DNA of 64,000 nt from assembly GCA_950097015.1 (NCBI GenBank), contig CATNEN010000038.1:24341001-24405000 (forward strand), given 5' to 3'. Positions 37,301 to 44,671 of the stretch are shown piece after piece. A program made the translations under genes and the position numbers. The notes below the pieces were generated by a model. That model was not told the DNA's origin. It searched no databases and was given only the letters and a program-made list of their open reading frames with translations. Every line of letters starts with the position of its first letter. Positions within the stretch are counted from its first letter, which is position 1. Source of the stretch: Macrostomum hystrix. Lineage: Eukaryota; Platyhelminthes; Macrostomidae.

Positions 37301-39020
37301 TCATGACCAGTTGGGAATCACATGACCTATCTCATGACTAGTTGGGAATCACTTGAGCTACCTCATGACCAGTTGGGAATCACATGACCTATCTCATGAC
37401 TAGTTGGGAATCACATGAGCTAACTCATGACCAGTTGGGAATCACATGACCTATCTCATGACTAGTTGGGAATCACTTGAGCTACCTCATGACCAGTTGG
37501 GAATCACATGACCTATCTCATGACTAGTTGGGAATCACATGAGCTAACTCATGACCAGTTGGGAATCACATGACCTATCTCATGACTAGTTGGGAATCAC
37601 TTGAGCTACCTCATGACCAGTTGGGAATCACATGACCTATCTCATGACTAGTTGGGAATCACATGAGCTAACTCATGACCAGTTGGGAATCACATGAGCT
37701 ACGTCATGACCAGTTGGGAATCACATAAGCTACCTCATGACCACTTGGGAATCACATGAGCTAACTAATGACTAGTTGGTAATTAAATGAGCTTATCCAT
37801 GACCATTTTCACTCACCGGCGCGCAGCAGTCCTGAAATCGTTTCGCATCCAATGCCGATGTGAAATTGAGGCCCCATTCGCAGTTGTGCAGCAAATCCTT
37901 CCAATGAACAAAGCACTCGTTGGCCTGATACAATGGCGTGCCTAGGAAGTTTTCATTATTTGTTGAAAGTGACGTCAAATTTACTAAAATAATGGAGTGC
38001 TTAAGTAATTTTCCTCTTAAAAACTCTAATTAATACATATATTGCTCACAGACCCACTAATTAACTCACTTCAGTCATTGGCCTCACAAACCTGGATGAA
38101 TTATTCTAGCATCGAACAGTTTCAACGCGTTCCGACTGTAGGCCGTGATCTGGAACACCCGGCTAGAAGTCTCCTCCAAGCAGGTGATGTTAATTGGCAC
38201 AACGTCGTCAGAGACTCGCTCCCAACCAAATTCGTTGTCTTGCACTCGAAAAACCTCGGCCCAGAGTCTGAAATTATTATTGAGAACATTAATAAAGCAA
38301 CTGCTGAAACTCGTGAAAGTGTAAATTATGTAAGCAATAGTTATAATAATAATTGCAGGAGGGCTGCGGGCAGTGGCACATCATTTGGTGACACTAGACC
38401 CGCAGCCAGAGACGAGGTAATTCTGCTCATTTCGCTGACCCCTGAGCACACCACGCACACGGATTACTGTACGCAGGCACACGCTCGCACAGGTGTGTAC
38501 ATCTGCCCTGACTTTCTCATCGTCAGGCAGAGTACACTCTCACTGTGCCTTGGAGGTTGGCCCTCAAGGGTGTAAATTGCACGACAAGACGCCATGCCTT
38601 CTCTCCGCGGCTGCGCCCCAAATGAATGTTCCTCGCCGTGGAATCGAACTTAAGGACCGTGGTGCGAGAGGTAAAAGACTTAACCGCTCTGCTGCCGACC
38701 CTCCCCCAGTAAGAATAAAGTTAGTGCTTGCTCATGAGCAAAATATCTGTGACTGAGTTGTGACTCGCGTCAGTAAGAATATTTGCCTAAGCTCTGGGAT
38801 ATTACCCAGCCCTGAGCACTTGCTCTAAATCCATAGCAGAAGCATTTACTCATGAGCAATTCGCTGAGTTTATTCGTACAGTCTAGTATATGTATCAAAG
38901 TAAGTCTCACCGCAGCAGGTGGGTGTCCTTCCTGGGCTGCCAGCCTTGGTCTCCGAGTCTGATCTTATTAGTGGCATCTGAGTGACCAGCTTTACTGTCG
39001 CTGCACAGCTTATTGCCCAT
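9591..39020 (-). CDS. sif: still life / TIAM Rac guanine-nucleotide exchange factor, whole gene (21 coding exons)
   Basis: This is the full coding span on the minus strand. The exons listed separately sum to 5,628 bases (1,875 aa plus stop), and every donor/acceptor phase agrees. Domains in order: MGNKL N-terminus (myristoylation candidate); WH1/EVH1 about 36-137; low-complexity polyQ/Ser linker 164-500; PHn about 538-660 with coiled-coil/Ex extension to about 790; Raf-like Ras-binding domain 974-1036; PDZ about 1050-1150; DH about 1255-1450; PH about 1475-1630; Ser/Pro-rich tail. The family loads GTP onto Rac at the plasma membrane and synapse. The PHn-CC-Ex unit binds membrane and adaptors, and the RBD takes input from Ras. 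WH1 plus TIAM domains in one chain is the insect Sif layout. Long introns carry private minisatellites, SINEs and a non-LTR fragment. Divergent from CLASP. Confidence 0.93.
10390..10820. other. sif intron 20, unique part
   Basis: Intronic sequence between exon 21 and the 19-bp array, with no repeat or RNA gene seen. A short duplicated GATCTGGCGATCTGACGATC run lies near 10515. Confidence 0.5.
10821..12740. repeat. 19-bp minisatellite, about 101 copies
   Basis: Unit CGAGCCTGTTAGACACTAA. Recurrent variants are AAGTAGCCTG, CTTGTTAG, CTGTGAG and CACTCACG, arranged in repeated blocks, which suggests amplification of multi-unit segments. It fills most of sif intron 20. The decayed right edge continues to about 12800. 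Confidence 0.97.
12859..13073 (-). CDS. sif: sif exon 20 (C-terminal PH)
   Basis: Phase 0 to phase 2. Contains [20 protein letters not shown], the last beta strands of the DH-associated PH domain. The upstream boundary (CAACAG/TCAGTC) is chosen on phase; nearby AGs are possible. Confidence 0.8.
13357..16420. repeat. 14-bp minisatellite, about 219 copies
   Basis: Unit AGCGTGGTATTTAT, with variants AGTGTGG, TGCGTGG, CGCGTGG and GTGTCGT. It occupies nearly all of sif intron 19 (about 3.06 kb). Rare variants recur at multiples of 14 bp (322, 336, 350, 196), showing higher-order duplication. Confidence 0.98.
16445..16636 (-). CDS. sif: sif exon 19 (start of PH)
   Basis: Phase 0 to 0. [20 protein letters not shown] then [19 protein letters not shown] match the TIAM segment where the C-terminal PH domain begins. 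Donor AAG/GTATGA sits 25 bp from the 14-bp array. Confidence 0.9.
16820..16950. mobile_element. SINE-like fragment, family C
   Basis: CGACTCCACTG and TCCATGGACTGAACAGCCGT are shared with the split copy at 42150-42760. It lies in sif intron 18. The tRNA-like head is degenerate here. Confidence 0.5.
17010..17134 (-). CDS. sif: sif exon 18 (DH, last helix)
   Basis: Phase 1 to 0. [20 protein letters not shown] matches the final DH helix of TIAM. Confidence 0.92.
17218..17397 (-). CDS. sif: sif exon 17 (DH core)
   Basis: Phase 1 to 1. Contains [18 protein letters not shown], the conserved third region of the Dbl-homology catalytic fold that contacts Rac. Confidence 0.95.
17453..17796. repeat. 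18-bp minisatellite, about 19 copies
   Basis: Unit CACTCCTGCCTTCTCTGT with a CTTGTCTG variant, in sif intron 16. The long open frames across it, in all phases, arise because 18 is a multiple of three. Confidence 0.97.
17854..17962 (-). CDS. sif: sif exon 16 (DH)
   Basis: Phase 0 to 1, after TTCCGCAG. Translation includes [20 protein letters not shown], equivalent to the TIAM segment GGSFLYYADRFKLYSAFCAS. It has no ATG, so a start-codon search misses it. Confidence 0.93.
18170..18640 (+). mobile_element. dispersed repeat family A, copy 2 (with CCAAT and TATA boxes)
   Basis: The best-preserved copy, in sif intron 15 and antisense to sif. CCAAT at 18558-18562 and TATAAAA at 18617-18623 stand in promoter-like order near its right end. 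It begins with the GCACCCGAACGGAACAAC region, also seen in copies 3 and 4. Confidence 0.8.
18693..19052 (-). CDS. sif: sif exon 15 (start of DH)
   Basis: Phase 0 to 0. [20 protein letters not shown] is the first helix of the DH domain (E-L-L-x-T-E-R-T motif). It is followed by [20 protein letters not shown]. Confidence 0.94.
19180..21243 (+). mobile_element. 5'-truncated non-LTR retrotransposon with broken reverse transcriptase
   Basis: A plus-strand insertion in sif intron 14. The frame at 19187-19612 carries [20 protein letters not shown] (RT fingers) and motif [10 protein letters not shown]. The frame at 19585-20985 carries motif [19 protein letters not shown], motif C YCDDFVIF and a C-terminal CSKC...HFLFKC zinc-knuckle-like segment. 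A frame change near 19585-19612 breaks the ORF. There is no endonuclease, so the 5' part is missing. The copy ends in a (TAA)n tract at about 21219-21241, the microsatellite-type 3' end seen in several LINE clades. It is inactive as it stands. Confidence 0.92.
21345..21887 (-). CDS. sif: sif exon 14 (PDZ)
   Basis: Phase 0 to 0. The acceptor is TTTCCAG at 21888-21890; the nearer TCTAG would put a stop in frame. The PDZ domain has a GMTV carboxylate loop and [21 protein letters not shown] Gln-rich stretch (about 14 Q in two runs) lies at the end of the exon. Confidence 0.9.
22436..23317. repeat. 16-bp minisatellite, about 55 copies
   Basis: Unit ATTCTGTCCCTCTGTC; variants replace CTCTG with CTCTA or CACTG. 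It lies in sif intron 13, and the transcribed strand is purine-rich. The 337-codon frame across it is a repeat artefact. Confidence 0.97.
23318..24751. other. sif intron 13, unique part
   Basis: About 1.4 kb, AT-rich. No RNA gene, repeat or exon recognised between the 16-bp array and exon 13. Confidence 0.5.
24752..24936 (-). CDS. sif: sif exon 13 (Ras-binding domain)
   Basis: Phase 1 to 0. [20 protein letters not shown] and [13 protein letters not shown] fit the ubiquitin-like Raf-type RBD of TIAM. Separated from exon 12 by only 41 bases. Confidence 0.93.
24937..24977 (-). other. 41-nt intron of sif
   Basis: Starts GTAAAA and ends TTAG. Removing it keeps the phase (1 to 1). If retained, a TAG at its very end would stop translation. 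Confidence 0.8.
24978..25656 (-). CDS. sif: sif exon 12 (Ex region and polyQ linker)
   Basis: Phase 0 to 1. It opens with [17 protein letters not shown], matching the TIAM Ex motif SVSSFHALVAAR. A Gln/Ser-rich linker with runs of up to 10 Gln follows. Confidence 0.9.
25752..26159. mobile_element. inverted-repeat element in sif intron 11
   Basis: Imperfect terminal inverted repeats of about 70 bp. The outer ends read CAAGCACTCAATTTAATC and GATTAAATTGAGTGCTTG, and the inner ends read CGCCAGCTGTCTATGG and CCATAGACAGCTG. The core carries the motif shared with 3870-3994. Non-coding MITE-like element. Confidence 0.75.
26466..26499. repeat. 12-bp perfect hairpin
   Basis: AAATTCGCTCTC and GAGAGCGAATTT separated by 10 bases, in sif intron 11. 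Confidence 0.8.
26561..26743 (-). CDS. sif: sif exon 11 (PHn coiled-coil extension)
   Basis: Phase 0 to 0. [20 protein letters not shown] and [14 protein letters not shown] match the TIAM CC-Ex subdomain. Confidence 0.95.
26825..26968 (-). CDS. sif: sif exon 10 (end of PHn, start of coiled coil)
   Basis: Phase 0 to 0 with acceptor ACTACCAG. Translation [20 protein letters not shown] gives the C-terminal PH helix with its Trp; a heptad-like [11 protein letters not shown] follows. Confidence 0.93.
27144..27241 (-). CDS. sif: sif exon 9 (PHn strands)
   Basis: Phase 1 to 0. [20 protein letters not shown] then GDAYMFQ matches the TIAM1 PHn segment AVPEHPKKDFVFCLSNSLGD. Confidence 0.95.
27481..27668 (-). 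CDS. sif: sif exon 8 (start of PHn)
   Basis: Phase 2 to 1. [20 protein letters not shown] then [17 protein letters not shown] is near-identical to the family. Five glutamines (SQQQQQM) extend the loop after the third strand. Confidence 0.96.
27765..27960. repeat. degenerate ~45-bp repeat with CRE-like palindromes
   Basis: About four decayed copies of a unit reading GACGTCATAT...TCTCTGAGGAT in sif intron 7. TGACGTCA occurs intact at 27776-27783 and 27813-27820. Confidence 0.6.
28182..28321 (-). CDS. sif: sif exon 7
   Basis: Phase 0 to 2. Ser-rich linker ending SGAIRKAG, the residues just before the PHn domain in TIAM (GAVRKAG). Confidence 0.88.
29013..29152 (-). CDS. sif: sif exon 6
   Basis: Phase 1 to 0. 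The acceptor AATTGCAG/GT joins exon 5 as a Gly codon. Codes [11 protein letters not shown], a His/Gln run and [11 protein letters not shown]. Weakly conserved linker. Confidence 0.75.
29850..31125. repeat. 30/33-bp composite minisatellite (93-bp higher-order unit)
   Basis: Two 30-bp units (core TACTGACATCGGTACCAGAA) alternate with one 33-bp unit (core CTGACATCAGTACCACCAGA) in sif intron 5. The last ~200 bp are degenerate. All units are multiples of three, so several frames stay open for over 350 codons without being genes. Confidence 0.97.
31174..32032 (-). CDS. sif: sif exon 5 (linker)
   Basis: Phase 0 to 1. A 286-residue Ser/Gln-rich linker containing [12 protein letters not shown], reminiscent of the QCTCM segment after the Sif WH1 domain, and a run of eight Gln. 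Acceptor TTCCCTCAG/TCG. Confidence 0.85.
32090..32310 (-). mobile_element. tRNA-derived SINE family B, truncated
   Basis: Minus-oriented body without the tRNA-like head. Shares CACAGGTGTGTACATCTGCC and GGTAAATTG with the other copies. Confidence 0.7.
32793..34215. repeat. 28-bp minisatellite, about 51 copies
   Basis: Unit core CCCAGATTCAAAATCCTCGA plus TTTCTAAT. Variants TTTATAAT and AATATCTTTGA recur in blocks. In sif intron 4, with degenerate shoulders on both sides. Confidence 0.97.
34870..34972 (-). CDS. candidate alternative exon in sif intron 4
   Basis: A frame reading [20 protein letters not shown] lies between a weak ATTATTAG acceptor (phase 0, compatible with exon 4) and a GTACGC donor. 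The donor leaves phase 1, whereas exon 5 needs phase 0, so it cannot sit in the main transcript. Read through, it stops at TGA 34847-34849. It could be an alternative terminal exon or chance. Confidence 0.25.
34993..35339 (-). mobile_element. tRNA-derived SINE family B, near full length
   Basis: Minus orientation. GAGCTCGATTCC (B-box-like, at about 35280-35290) near its head, body CACAGGTGTGTACGTCTGCC, tail CTGCGGGTCTAGTGTCAC. In sif intron 4. Confidence 0.75.
35370..35485 (+). mobile_element. SINE family B tail fragment
   Basis: GAGTCAGTGAATGGGCAGAA and CTCCTCGCTGGCTGCGGGTC match the 3' part of the family, in the opposite orientation to the neighbouring copy. Confidence 0.65.
35864..35941 (-). 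CDS. sif: sif exon 4
   Basis: Phase 0 to 0, 26 residues starting [20 protein letters not shown]. Basic Ser-rich segment just after WH1, as in Sif. Confidence 0.82.
36020..36275. mobile_element. possible inverted-repeat element
   Basis: CCAGACACCCCGACGAGAAT on the minus strand at about 36030-36050 and GAATATCTTGACG at 36235-36247 both resemble one unit at 53920-53965. Low-copy decayed element in sif intron 3. Confidence 0.4.
36276..37190. other. sif intron 3, unique part
   Basis: No exon, RNA gene or array recognised; two short open frames overlap on opposite strands without splice signals. Confidence 0.45.
37201..37800. repeat. 31-bp minisatellite, about 19 copies
   Basis: Unit with CATGAGCTAACTCATGACCA and GTTGGGAATCA, alternating with a CATGACCTATCTCATGACTA form. 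The array starts within about 20 bp of the exon 3 donor in sif intron 3. Confidence 0.96.
37817..37941 (-). CDS. sif: sif exon 3 (WH1 C-terminal half)
   Basis: Phase 1 to 0. [11 protein letters not shown] and [20 protein letters not shown] are the signature end of a WH1/EVH1 domain. Confidence 0.95.
38092..38267 (-). CDS. sif: sif exon 2 (WH1 N-terminal half)
   Basis: Phase 2 to 1. [20 protein letters not shown] then [20 protein letters not shown] matches the EVH1 core of Sif. No ATG inside; found by translating between splice sites. Confidence 0.95.
38354..38705 (-). mobile_element. tRNA-derived SINE family B, full length
   Basis: On the minus strand the head has CAGCAGAGCGG (A-box-like, 38684-38694) and AGTTCGATTCC (B box, 38640-38650), so it is a tRNA-derived SINE. 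In sif intron 1. It produces a spurious plus-strand open frame. Confidence 0.82.
38911..39020 (-). CDS. sif: sif exon 1 (start codon)
   Basis: ATG at 39018-39020 gives MGNKL, as in Drosophila Sif, and Gly2 is a myristoylation candidate. The exon ends [11 protein letters not shown], and the Arg codon is completed by exon 2. An upstream TTTGCAG five bases before the ATG suggests a spliced 5' UTR. Confidence 0.9.
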
Positions 39021-40249
39021 AGAAACTGCAAATTGTCAAGGTGAGGAGCAACTTGCAAACTTGCCAGTTGGAAAGTATAACCCAACCGTTGAAAGCGTCA
39101 TATTCTTTTTCTCTCCTCTGCACTGCAGCCTGATCCCTCGGGTGCCGAAATCCCCCGTCGGCACTTTCTGTCAACAAATTGTCTACGTGAAGTTGACGTC
39201 GCGTTAAAAAAGAAGAATGAATGGATTTGAAAGCGTTCATTAGGATGCTAATGATGCAAAACCTCATGCGCACCCATTGTTGTCCATTTGTTGCTAGGTT
39301 AAGTATAGCTAGTGGGCTGATTGCTTGGTTACTGTTCTTTTTTTAGACTTAAGACGCGAGAGAGTTGGTGAGAGTTGGTTGGAAGCGGTAAAAGGTAGAG
39401 ACAAAGGTAGATTAGAGTGTTGCGGCAAGACTCTCTTTTTCTGCCTGTCTTTATTGCCGGTTAAAAACTTGCAATATAAAAAAGCTACAATCAAAACTTC
39501 AGAAGAAACCAATGCAACAAAGAACTTAACACTTTTTGTTGAAGACAGAGTCAAAGGCTCCTTCTGTGTGACTTTGTCAATCTGCTCCTCTTTGAAGCAC
39601 TGTATCCTGACGACTTTATTTAAAGCCTACATGCAAAGGCTTCGTTGATTTTGTATCTTCTTTAAAAAACGATTTAACGCGATGTTGGGCATAAAAAACC
39701 GTAATCCTGTGGACTTGATCGTCATTTTCGATATTTGGTACAACACCAAAAAAATGTCTGTCCCAAATGCATGGCAATAATAATCTCTCCTATTTCGCTA
39801 CTTGATCGACAAGATCAGCCTTCAGATATGTGAATTGCACGGCCTCTGTGCAAGGTTAACACAACAGAAAGGCGACTTTTGCTGAAATTCCCTCACCGGA
39901 AAGAAACGAAAACTGAAGAATTTGAATCGATCAATGAAATTCTTTTTTCGGGGGGGTGTTTTTGTCATTTACCTTTTGTTTTTGCAGACTTTTTTCTTTA
40001 AAAAAGAATCTACCGTTTCCTGTTGAAGAAAGTGCATGCACTTCAATCTACTTCACTTCAAAATGATCCAAATGTTGCTATTCTCACTGCATTCCACGAA
40101 ACTAAAACAGATAATGAAGTCCCACCTATTAAATCAGGTCAGGTGCAAATAAATGCTTTTGCAGGTATTATAGGATTTTATTACTAATAAAAGCGTTTAA
40201 TAGTTCCAACAAGCATACAGCCCGATCAATTTAAATTAGAACTATACCA
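39021..40249. other. upstream of sif coding start
   Basis: No coding exon recognised. A minus-strand frame at 39010-39273 overlaps exon 1 but lacks a fitting donor. Probably 5' UTR intron. Confidence 0.4.
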
Positions 40250-40835
40250 AAGGAGGTTCCCACTGACAATTTTCTGCTGCACCCAAACTTAGCAACACAA
40301 GCACACGAAACTCAAGAACACGGCCCAACTTTTTGTTGCGCATCTTTTGAAACAAGAGTCAAGTCGCCAGTTCTTTAGACCGTCGAGATATTCAATGGTT
40401 CTGGCCTAAGGTCAGATTTTTCCCATAAGAGCTAGTGTATTTCATACACCACTATACATGTATTAAAACTGTGCCTCAGTGCGGCCTAGCCAGGCCTTCA
40501 AAATTGATCAGCATGTCACCCGAATGTGCCTGCATCATCTCCATATTCGGTGGTCATCGACCTTTTTCTAGACGGACTGCTGGACCTTCAGGGGCTAGGA
40601 CACGTGGAAATAGGCCACTATGCTGGACACCCTGGCGCTAATTTCTCTAATTTCACTGATCAAGCCTAAATATTAGCCGCAGCTCAACCACAGGACACCA
40701 TCGCCTAGTCTGTCAACCATAATCAGTCACCACCCAACAATGTTAGCATTCTGGCGCTGGCAAAAAATTACATTTCCAAAAGGGGAATTCCCTTTTTAAA
40801 TTTAATTATCTCCCTTGGTATAAAAACGGGCGGCA
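40250..40835 (+). mobile_element. dispersed repeat family A, copy 3
   Basis: Long copy with TATAAAA at 40819-40825 in the same place as copy 2. The CCAAT site is mutated to CCATAAT. Includes the AATTTCACTGATCAAGCC segment that is absent from copy 2. Confidence 0.8.
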
Positions 40836-42140
40836 AATGATTTACAAGTCCTACTGTTAATGCTCGAATGACAAGTTTCGGTTAATCATGAAACACTTAA
40901 GATAAAACACATGTTTTATTGTCACTTTTACTTTTTTAGCTATTCGCACGTACAGTTTGATAGTCAAATGAACTGTTTGGTTGAGATGCACATTGACTAG
41001 AAAAATGAAAACAGCAGTTTCGTTATAATCAGTCACTGATTGCCGAAGTAGATAGTTATTGTTTTTTATAATCAATCAGCAAGTAATATGTTTTACCTTA
41101 TTTTGCTTCTCTGCAGCGGCTAGCGTGATTCCTTCGCATTAATTAAGAATTGATCAAACTGAAAAAAATAGATTCTACCAACAAAAATCTTTCCACTTTA
41201 CCTATCTGAGGACCAAGTTGTCCTATAGTTTTCCTAAACCAGAGTTGATTATATTTACACTAGAAGACTAGGCCTCAAGAACTTTTGCCTCTAGTTATCG
41301 TTGACAACAATATTTGGTTCTTCTTATATCATATAGGCCTTACTCACCGGCCCGCAATCTTTATCGGACAAGCGTGTCCACAGCGTCTGCGCGCCCACCC
41401 CATTAGATTGCAGGCAACCTATTGGCTCCAAATATCTGAATTGGCAATGGACTTTTGCGGAGATGAGGTTGGCAGCCTTGGTCTACTCTTCTCCATCTTT
41501 TCCACTTACTATACCCCTATAACCTCCCCTCTTACCACGTATTCTCTCCCCCAAGGCTGAACTCTGACTGCACTGTGCATGACCCGGGTAAGACCGATTT
41601 TTTCCCTGGGATGTTTCTTTCCCGATTCTTTTTTCCTCTCAGCTCCTACAGTTCATAAATTTTACTTAAAAACTGACCAATCGACGGAGCGGGGCTCACC
41701 CGCGCCAATGTACACTGCATTCCGTACGGCCATGCCGGTCATATTAGATTGTGGGATTCGCGAGATCTTGTGGCCTCTAAGTACTCATCCTTTCTCTCTT
41801 CCCTAGGCTCCCTCTCCCCCCAGTTTTTTTTGACAAAATGATCTTCCCATCCTTGAGAGGAGGCCTCCCGCTGTTATCTGTCAATTTCTGCTGAGGCTGC
41901 TACGCCTTATATATGGCTAGTCCAATGGCCAATAGAAAACGGCCCCAAAAAACATCCGACTATAAAACATGCGTCATTTATAGTTCTGATGCGTGATCCG
42001 ACAAAGTTAGTCATTTTCAGGTTGAGATTAGGGTCGGGATTTCAAGCTATTAATCGGTGACTCATGAGAACTTGCGCACGTAATGCGACATTTTCCTGAG
42101 TATTTTATTATAATTAGTAGACATGCTTTGATTAAGATAT
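40836..42140. other. intergenic or 5' UTR region of sif
   Basis: No coding gene seen. On the minus strand a GTGAGT donor at 41347 follows a GC-rich stretch, and an AGCCAATAGG box sits about 75 bases upstream. This could be a non-coding first exon of sif ending at 41348. Confidence 0.3.
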
Positions 42141-42149
42141 GATAGGGGT

Positions 42150-42760
42150 TTTAGCCGACGACGTTCAGGGCGTCGAAGGCCCGTGGTTCGGTTTCCGACT
42201 CCACTGAAACATTTTGTATTCATTAAAGACACTTCACGGGGCTAGGTGGCACAGCCGTTGACGCGTTTGCCTCTCGCATCATGGTCCCTGAGCTCGATCC
42301 CGCGGCGAAGCCACATTAGTTTGGGTGGCAATTCATGCCTATGAGGGCGAACCTCTAGCGCACACATGGAGAGTGTACACTGCCTGAAGATGAGGAAATC
42401 AGTGCAGATGTACACACCTGTGTGAGTGTGTGCCTATGTACAGTATCTGTGTGCGTGTGTGCTCAGGAGTCAGCGAAATGAGCAGAATTGCCTCCTCGCT
42501 GGCTGCTGGTGTAGTGTCGCTAAATTTTATGCCATTTTCGGCAGCCCTCCTGAAATTATTACTATTAAGACACGTAACTCCACACAAGACTCCACTCCCG
42601 TCCTTCTACTCCTAGTGACCCTTGACTATACATTGCTTCAGGTCACTCAGCAGTGGGTACCAGCATCAGCTGGGGCTATTGAGGGTGTGTTTGCAGTGGC
42701 GTCCCCCCAGTCCATGGATTGAACAGCCGTACGCAGCCTTCAGAAGTGCTGCCCAAAAGC
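42150..42760 (+). mobile_element. SINE family C interrupted by SINE family B
   Basis: The left part has a B-box-like GGTTCGGTTTCC and CGACTCCACTG. The right part resumes near 42600 and ends TCCATGGATTGAACAGCCGT, matching 16820-16950. A family B copy at 42236-42560 lies between them, with AAGACAC on both sides as a possible target duplication. Confidence 0.55.
42236..42560 (+). mobile_element. tRNA-derived SINE family B, nested copy
   Basis: Plus orientation with TGGCACAGCCG (A box, 42247-42257) and GAGCTCGATCC (B-box-like, 42290-42300), then the family body and tail. Confidence 0.82.
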
Positions 42761-42965
42761 TGCGGCTGTGCTGTCGGCTGCAAATCTAGCCGAGAGGCGA
42801 ACAGTTAAAAGGTAGACTGCAAGTCGGAATGCTGAATTATTAATTATATAAAATGTACACTTCGAAGGCAAGAAGGATGGAATCCAGTCGCTTATCTATA
42901 AGATAGGGGATTATATGATGTGACAGGATCACATGAAGGGGCCGCATGGGATGCAGCTGAGCAGC

Positions 42966-42993
42966 AGCAGCAGCAGCAGCAGCAGCATGGAAC
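42966..42993. repeat. (CAG)n microsatellite, about 9 units
   Basis: Pure GCA/CAG run outside any recognised exon. Confidence 0.85.
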
Positions 42994-43499
42994 TCAATTA
43001 GCTAGACTGCAGGCTGGCAACTCACTCAGGGATTAATTCCCAAAGAGTATTTCTTTCGCAAACGTCAGCTTTGATTTGGCTTCAATGCATACAAGATACA
43101 TTTGTATAACAATGTGCTCATCGTGATGCTTGTATATCCTATGTGGTTTGTGCTAAAGAATACAGAACCAAGAAACACTAGAAGAAGAAGGACGGGGCAC
43201 TTTGTTTCTTGGAAAATTTAATAAAGGCAGAAAAATGCAATAGCGGAAGTGGAACTTTTTTCGTTTTACACGTTTAAAATGTTGATAACTTTTTATTGAA
43301 AGCCAATCCAATGCTGTTCTTTTAAATTATCTTGTAAAACATATTGCTTCAACGAATTTTAGAAAGCTTTATTCATGAATAACTGATCTTCATTTTATTT
43401 TGTTTATTTACCATGAAGAAAGTTCTGATCGCAATACTTCATATTCACTAGAAAGGTCCCATTTTTCAATGGGAATGCCTTTAGTTGGCGGCTGGTCAT

Positions 43500-44025
43500 T
43501 AACAGAACTACCAACACCAAGCCTATTTTCGCGCCCGAATGCTAACAGCGTTGGGTGGTGACTGATTGGTTGACAGATTAGGCGATGGTGTACTGAGGTT
43601 GAGCTACGCCTAATATTTAGACTCGATCAGTGAGATTGAATAAATTAGCGTCAGGGTGTCCATAGTGGCCTATTTCCAGGTTTTCTAGCCCTTGAAGGTC
43701 CAGCAAATCCGTCTAGATAAAGGTAGTTGACCACCGAAGATGGAGATGATGCAAGCACATTCGAGTGACATGCTGATCAATTTTGAAGGCCTGGCAAGGC
43801 CGCACTGAGGCACAGTGCTAATTTTTGTATAGGGGTGTATGAAATACACAAGCGCTTATGGGAAAAATCTGACCTTCGGCCTGAACCATTGAATATTTCG
43901 ACTGTCTGAAGAGCTGGCGACTTAATTCTTAGAAAATGCGCAACAAAAAAGTTTTTCAGTGTTTTTAGTTTCGTGTGCTTGTGTTGCTCCGTTCGGGTGC
44001 AGCAGAAAAATTGTCCGGGGGGAGT
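43500..44025 (-). mobile_element. dispersed repeat family A, copy 4 (inverted)
   Basis: Reverse complement of the other copies. Retains GATTGGTTGACAG (inverted CCAAT) but lacks the TATA end. Confidence 0.8.
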
Positions 44026-44590
44026 TCTAATCTTAATAAATTCGGCGAGGCTTGCCTAGAGGCGCTCGAATTGTGTCTGTTGGTTTCTACTCAGCATCGG
44101 GCTGAATAATGCATATGGCATTCGCCACAGTCCATTAGTGACACTCCAAGATGCAGTGCCAGCTATATAACTTGTAGTTAAGCGCATTCTTCTTTAGCCT
44201 CAGCGAGACCATTACTCAGAGCAGGAAATCGACCAAACAGCCAGTGATCCGGAGCTAAGTACAACTGTTCCGGCTCGGCTGTCACAACGATATAGTCAGC
44301 ATTTCATGGATGTGTCTTGTATTATTTGTTTTCGATGCAACCATATCCAGAGGTCAGTGTATTGTACATTATCTTCTAGAGATTGTTAATTAAGGCCGTA
44401 GAAAGATAACGCTATTTCCACCCCCTGGGGAGAGACCACGCGGGAGTATTTCAAACACCATCTGCCTAGTTCACGATAGATCCCAAACTAAATGACCGAT
44501 TGTCGTGAAAGTCAACCATCTGTATGAAAAATTTTCGCCCTTTACGATAAACTAGTTTATAAAGCCGTCCGACGTCAAGAATCGTCGAAA
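44026..44590. other. intergenic
   Basis: Nothing recognised. Confidence 0.4.
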
Positions 44591-44671
44591 ACCCTGGTGA
44601 CAAGTACAAGGTGACAAGGATCCCTGGTTTTCACCCAGGTGGCCCGGGTTCGACTCCCGGTCAGGGAACCA
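44591..44671 (+). tRNA. tRNA-Glu(UUC)-like sequence with broken D arm and encoded CCA; probable pseudogene
   Basis: The anticodon arm CCTGG-TTTTCAC-CCAGG (anticodon TTC), the T arm with GGTTCGACTCC and a 3' acceptor strand TCAGGGA are intact, and the 5' acceptor strand pairs at five of seven positions plus a G-T. The D arm is replaced by a direct repeat of GTGACAAG, which removes the A box and the D stem. CCA follows the discriminator base directly. Eukaryotic tRNA genes do not encode CCA, so this may be a reverse-transcribed mature tRNA or a SINE precursor. Confidence 0.6.

Noticed and set aside
38042-38575. 177-codon plus-strand frame
   Set aside because: Antisense to sif exon 2 and running into a SINE; the WH1 reading on the minus strand is decisive.
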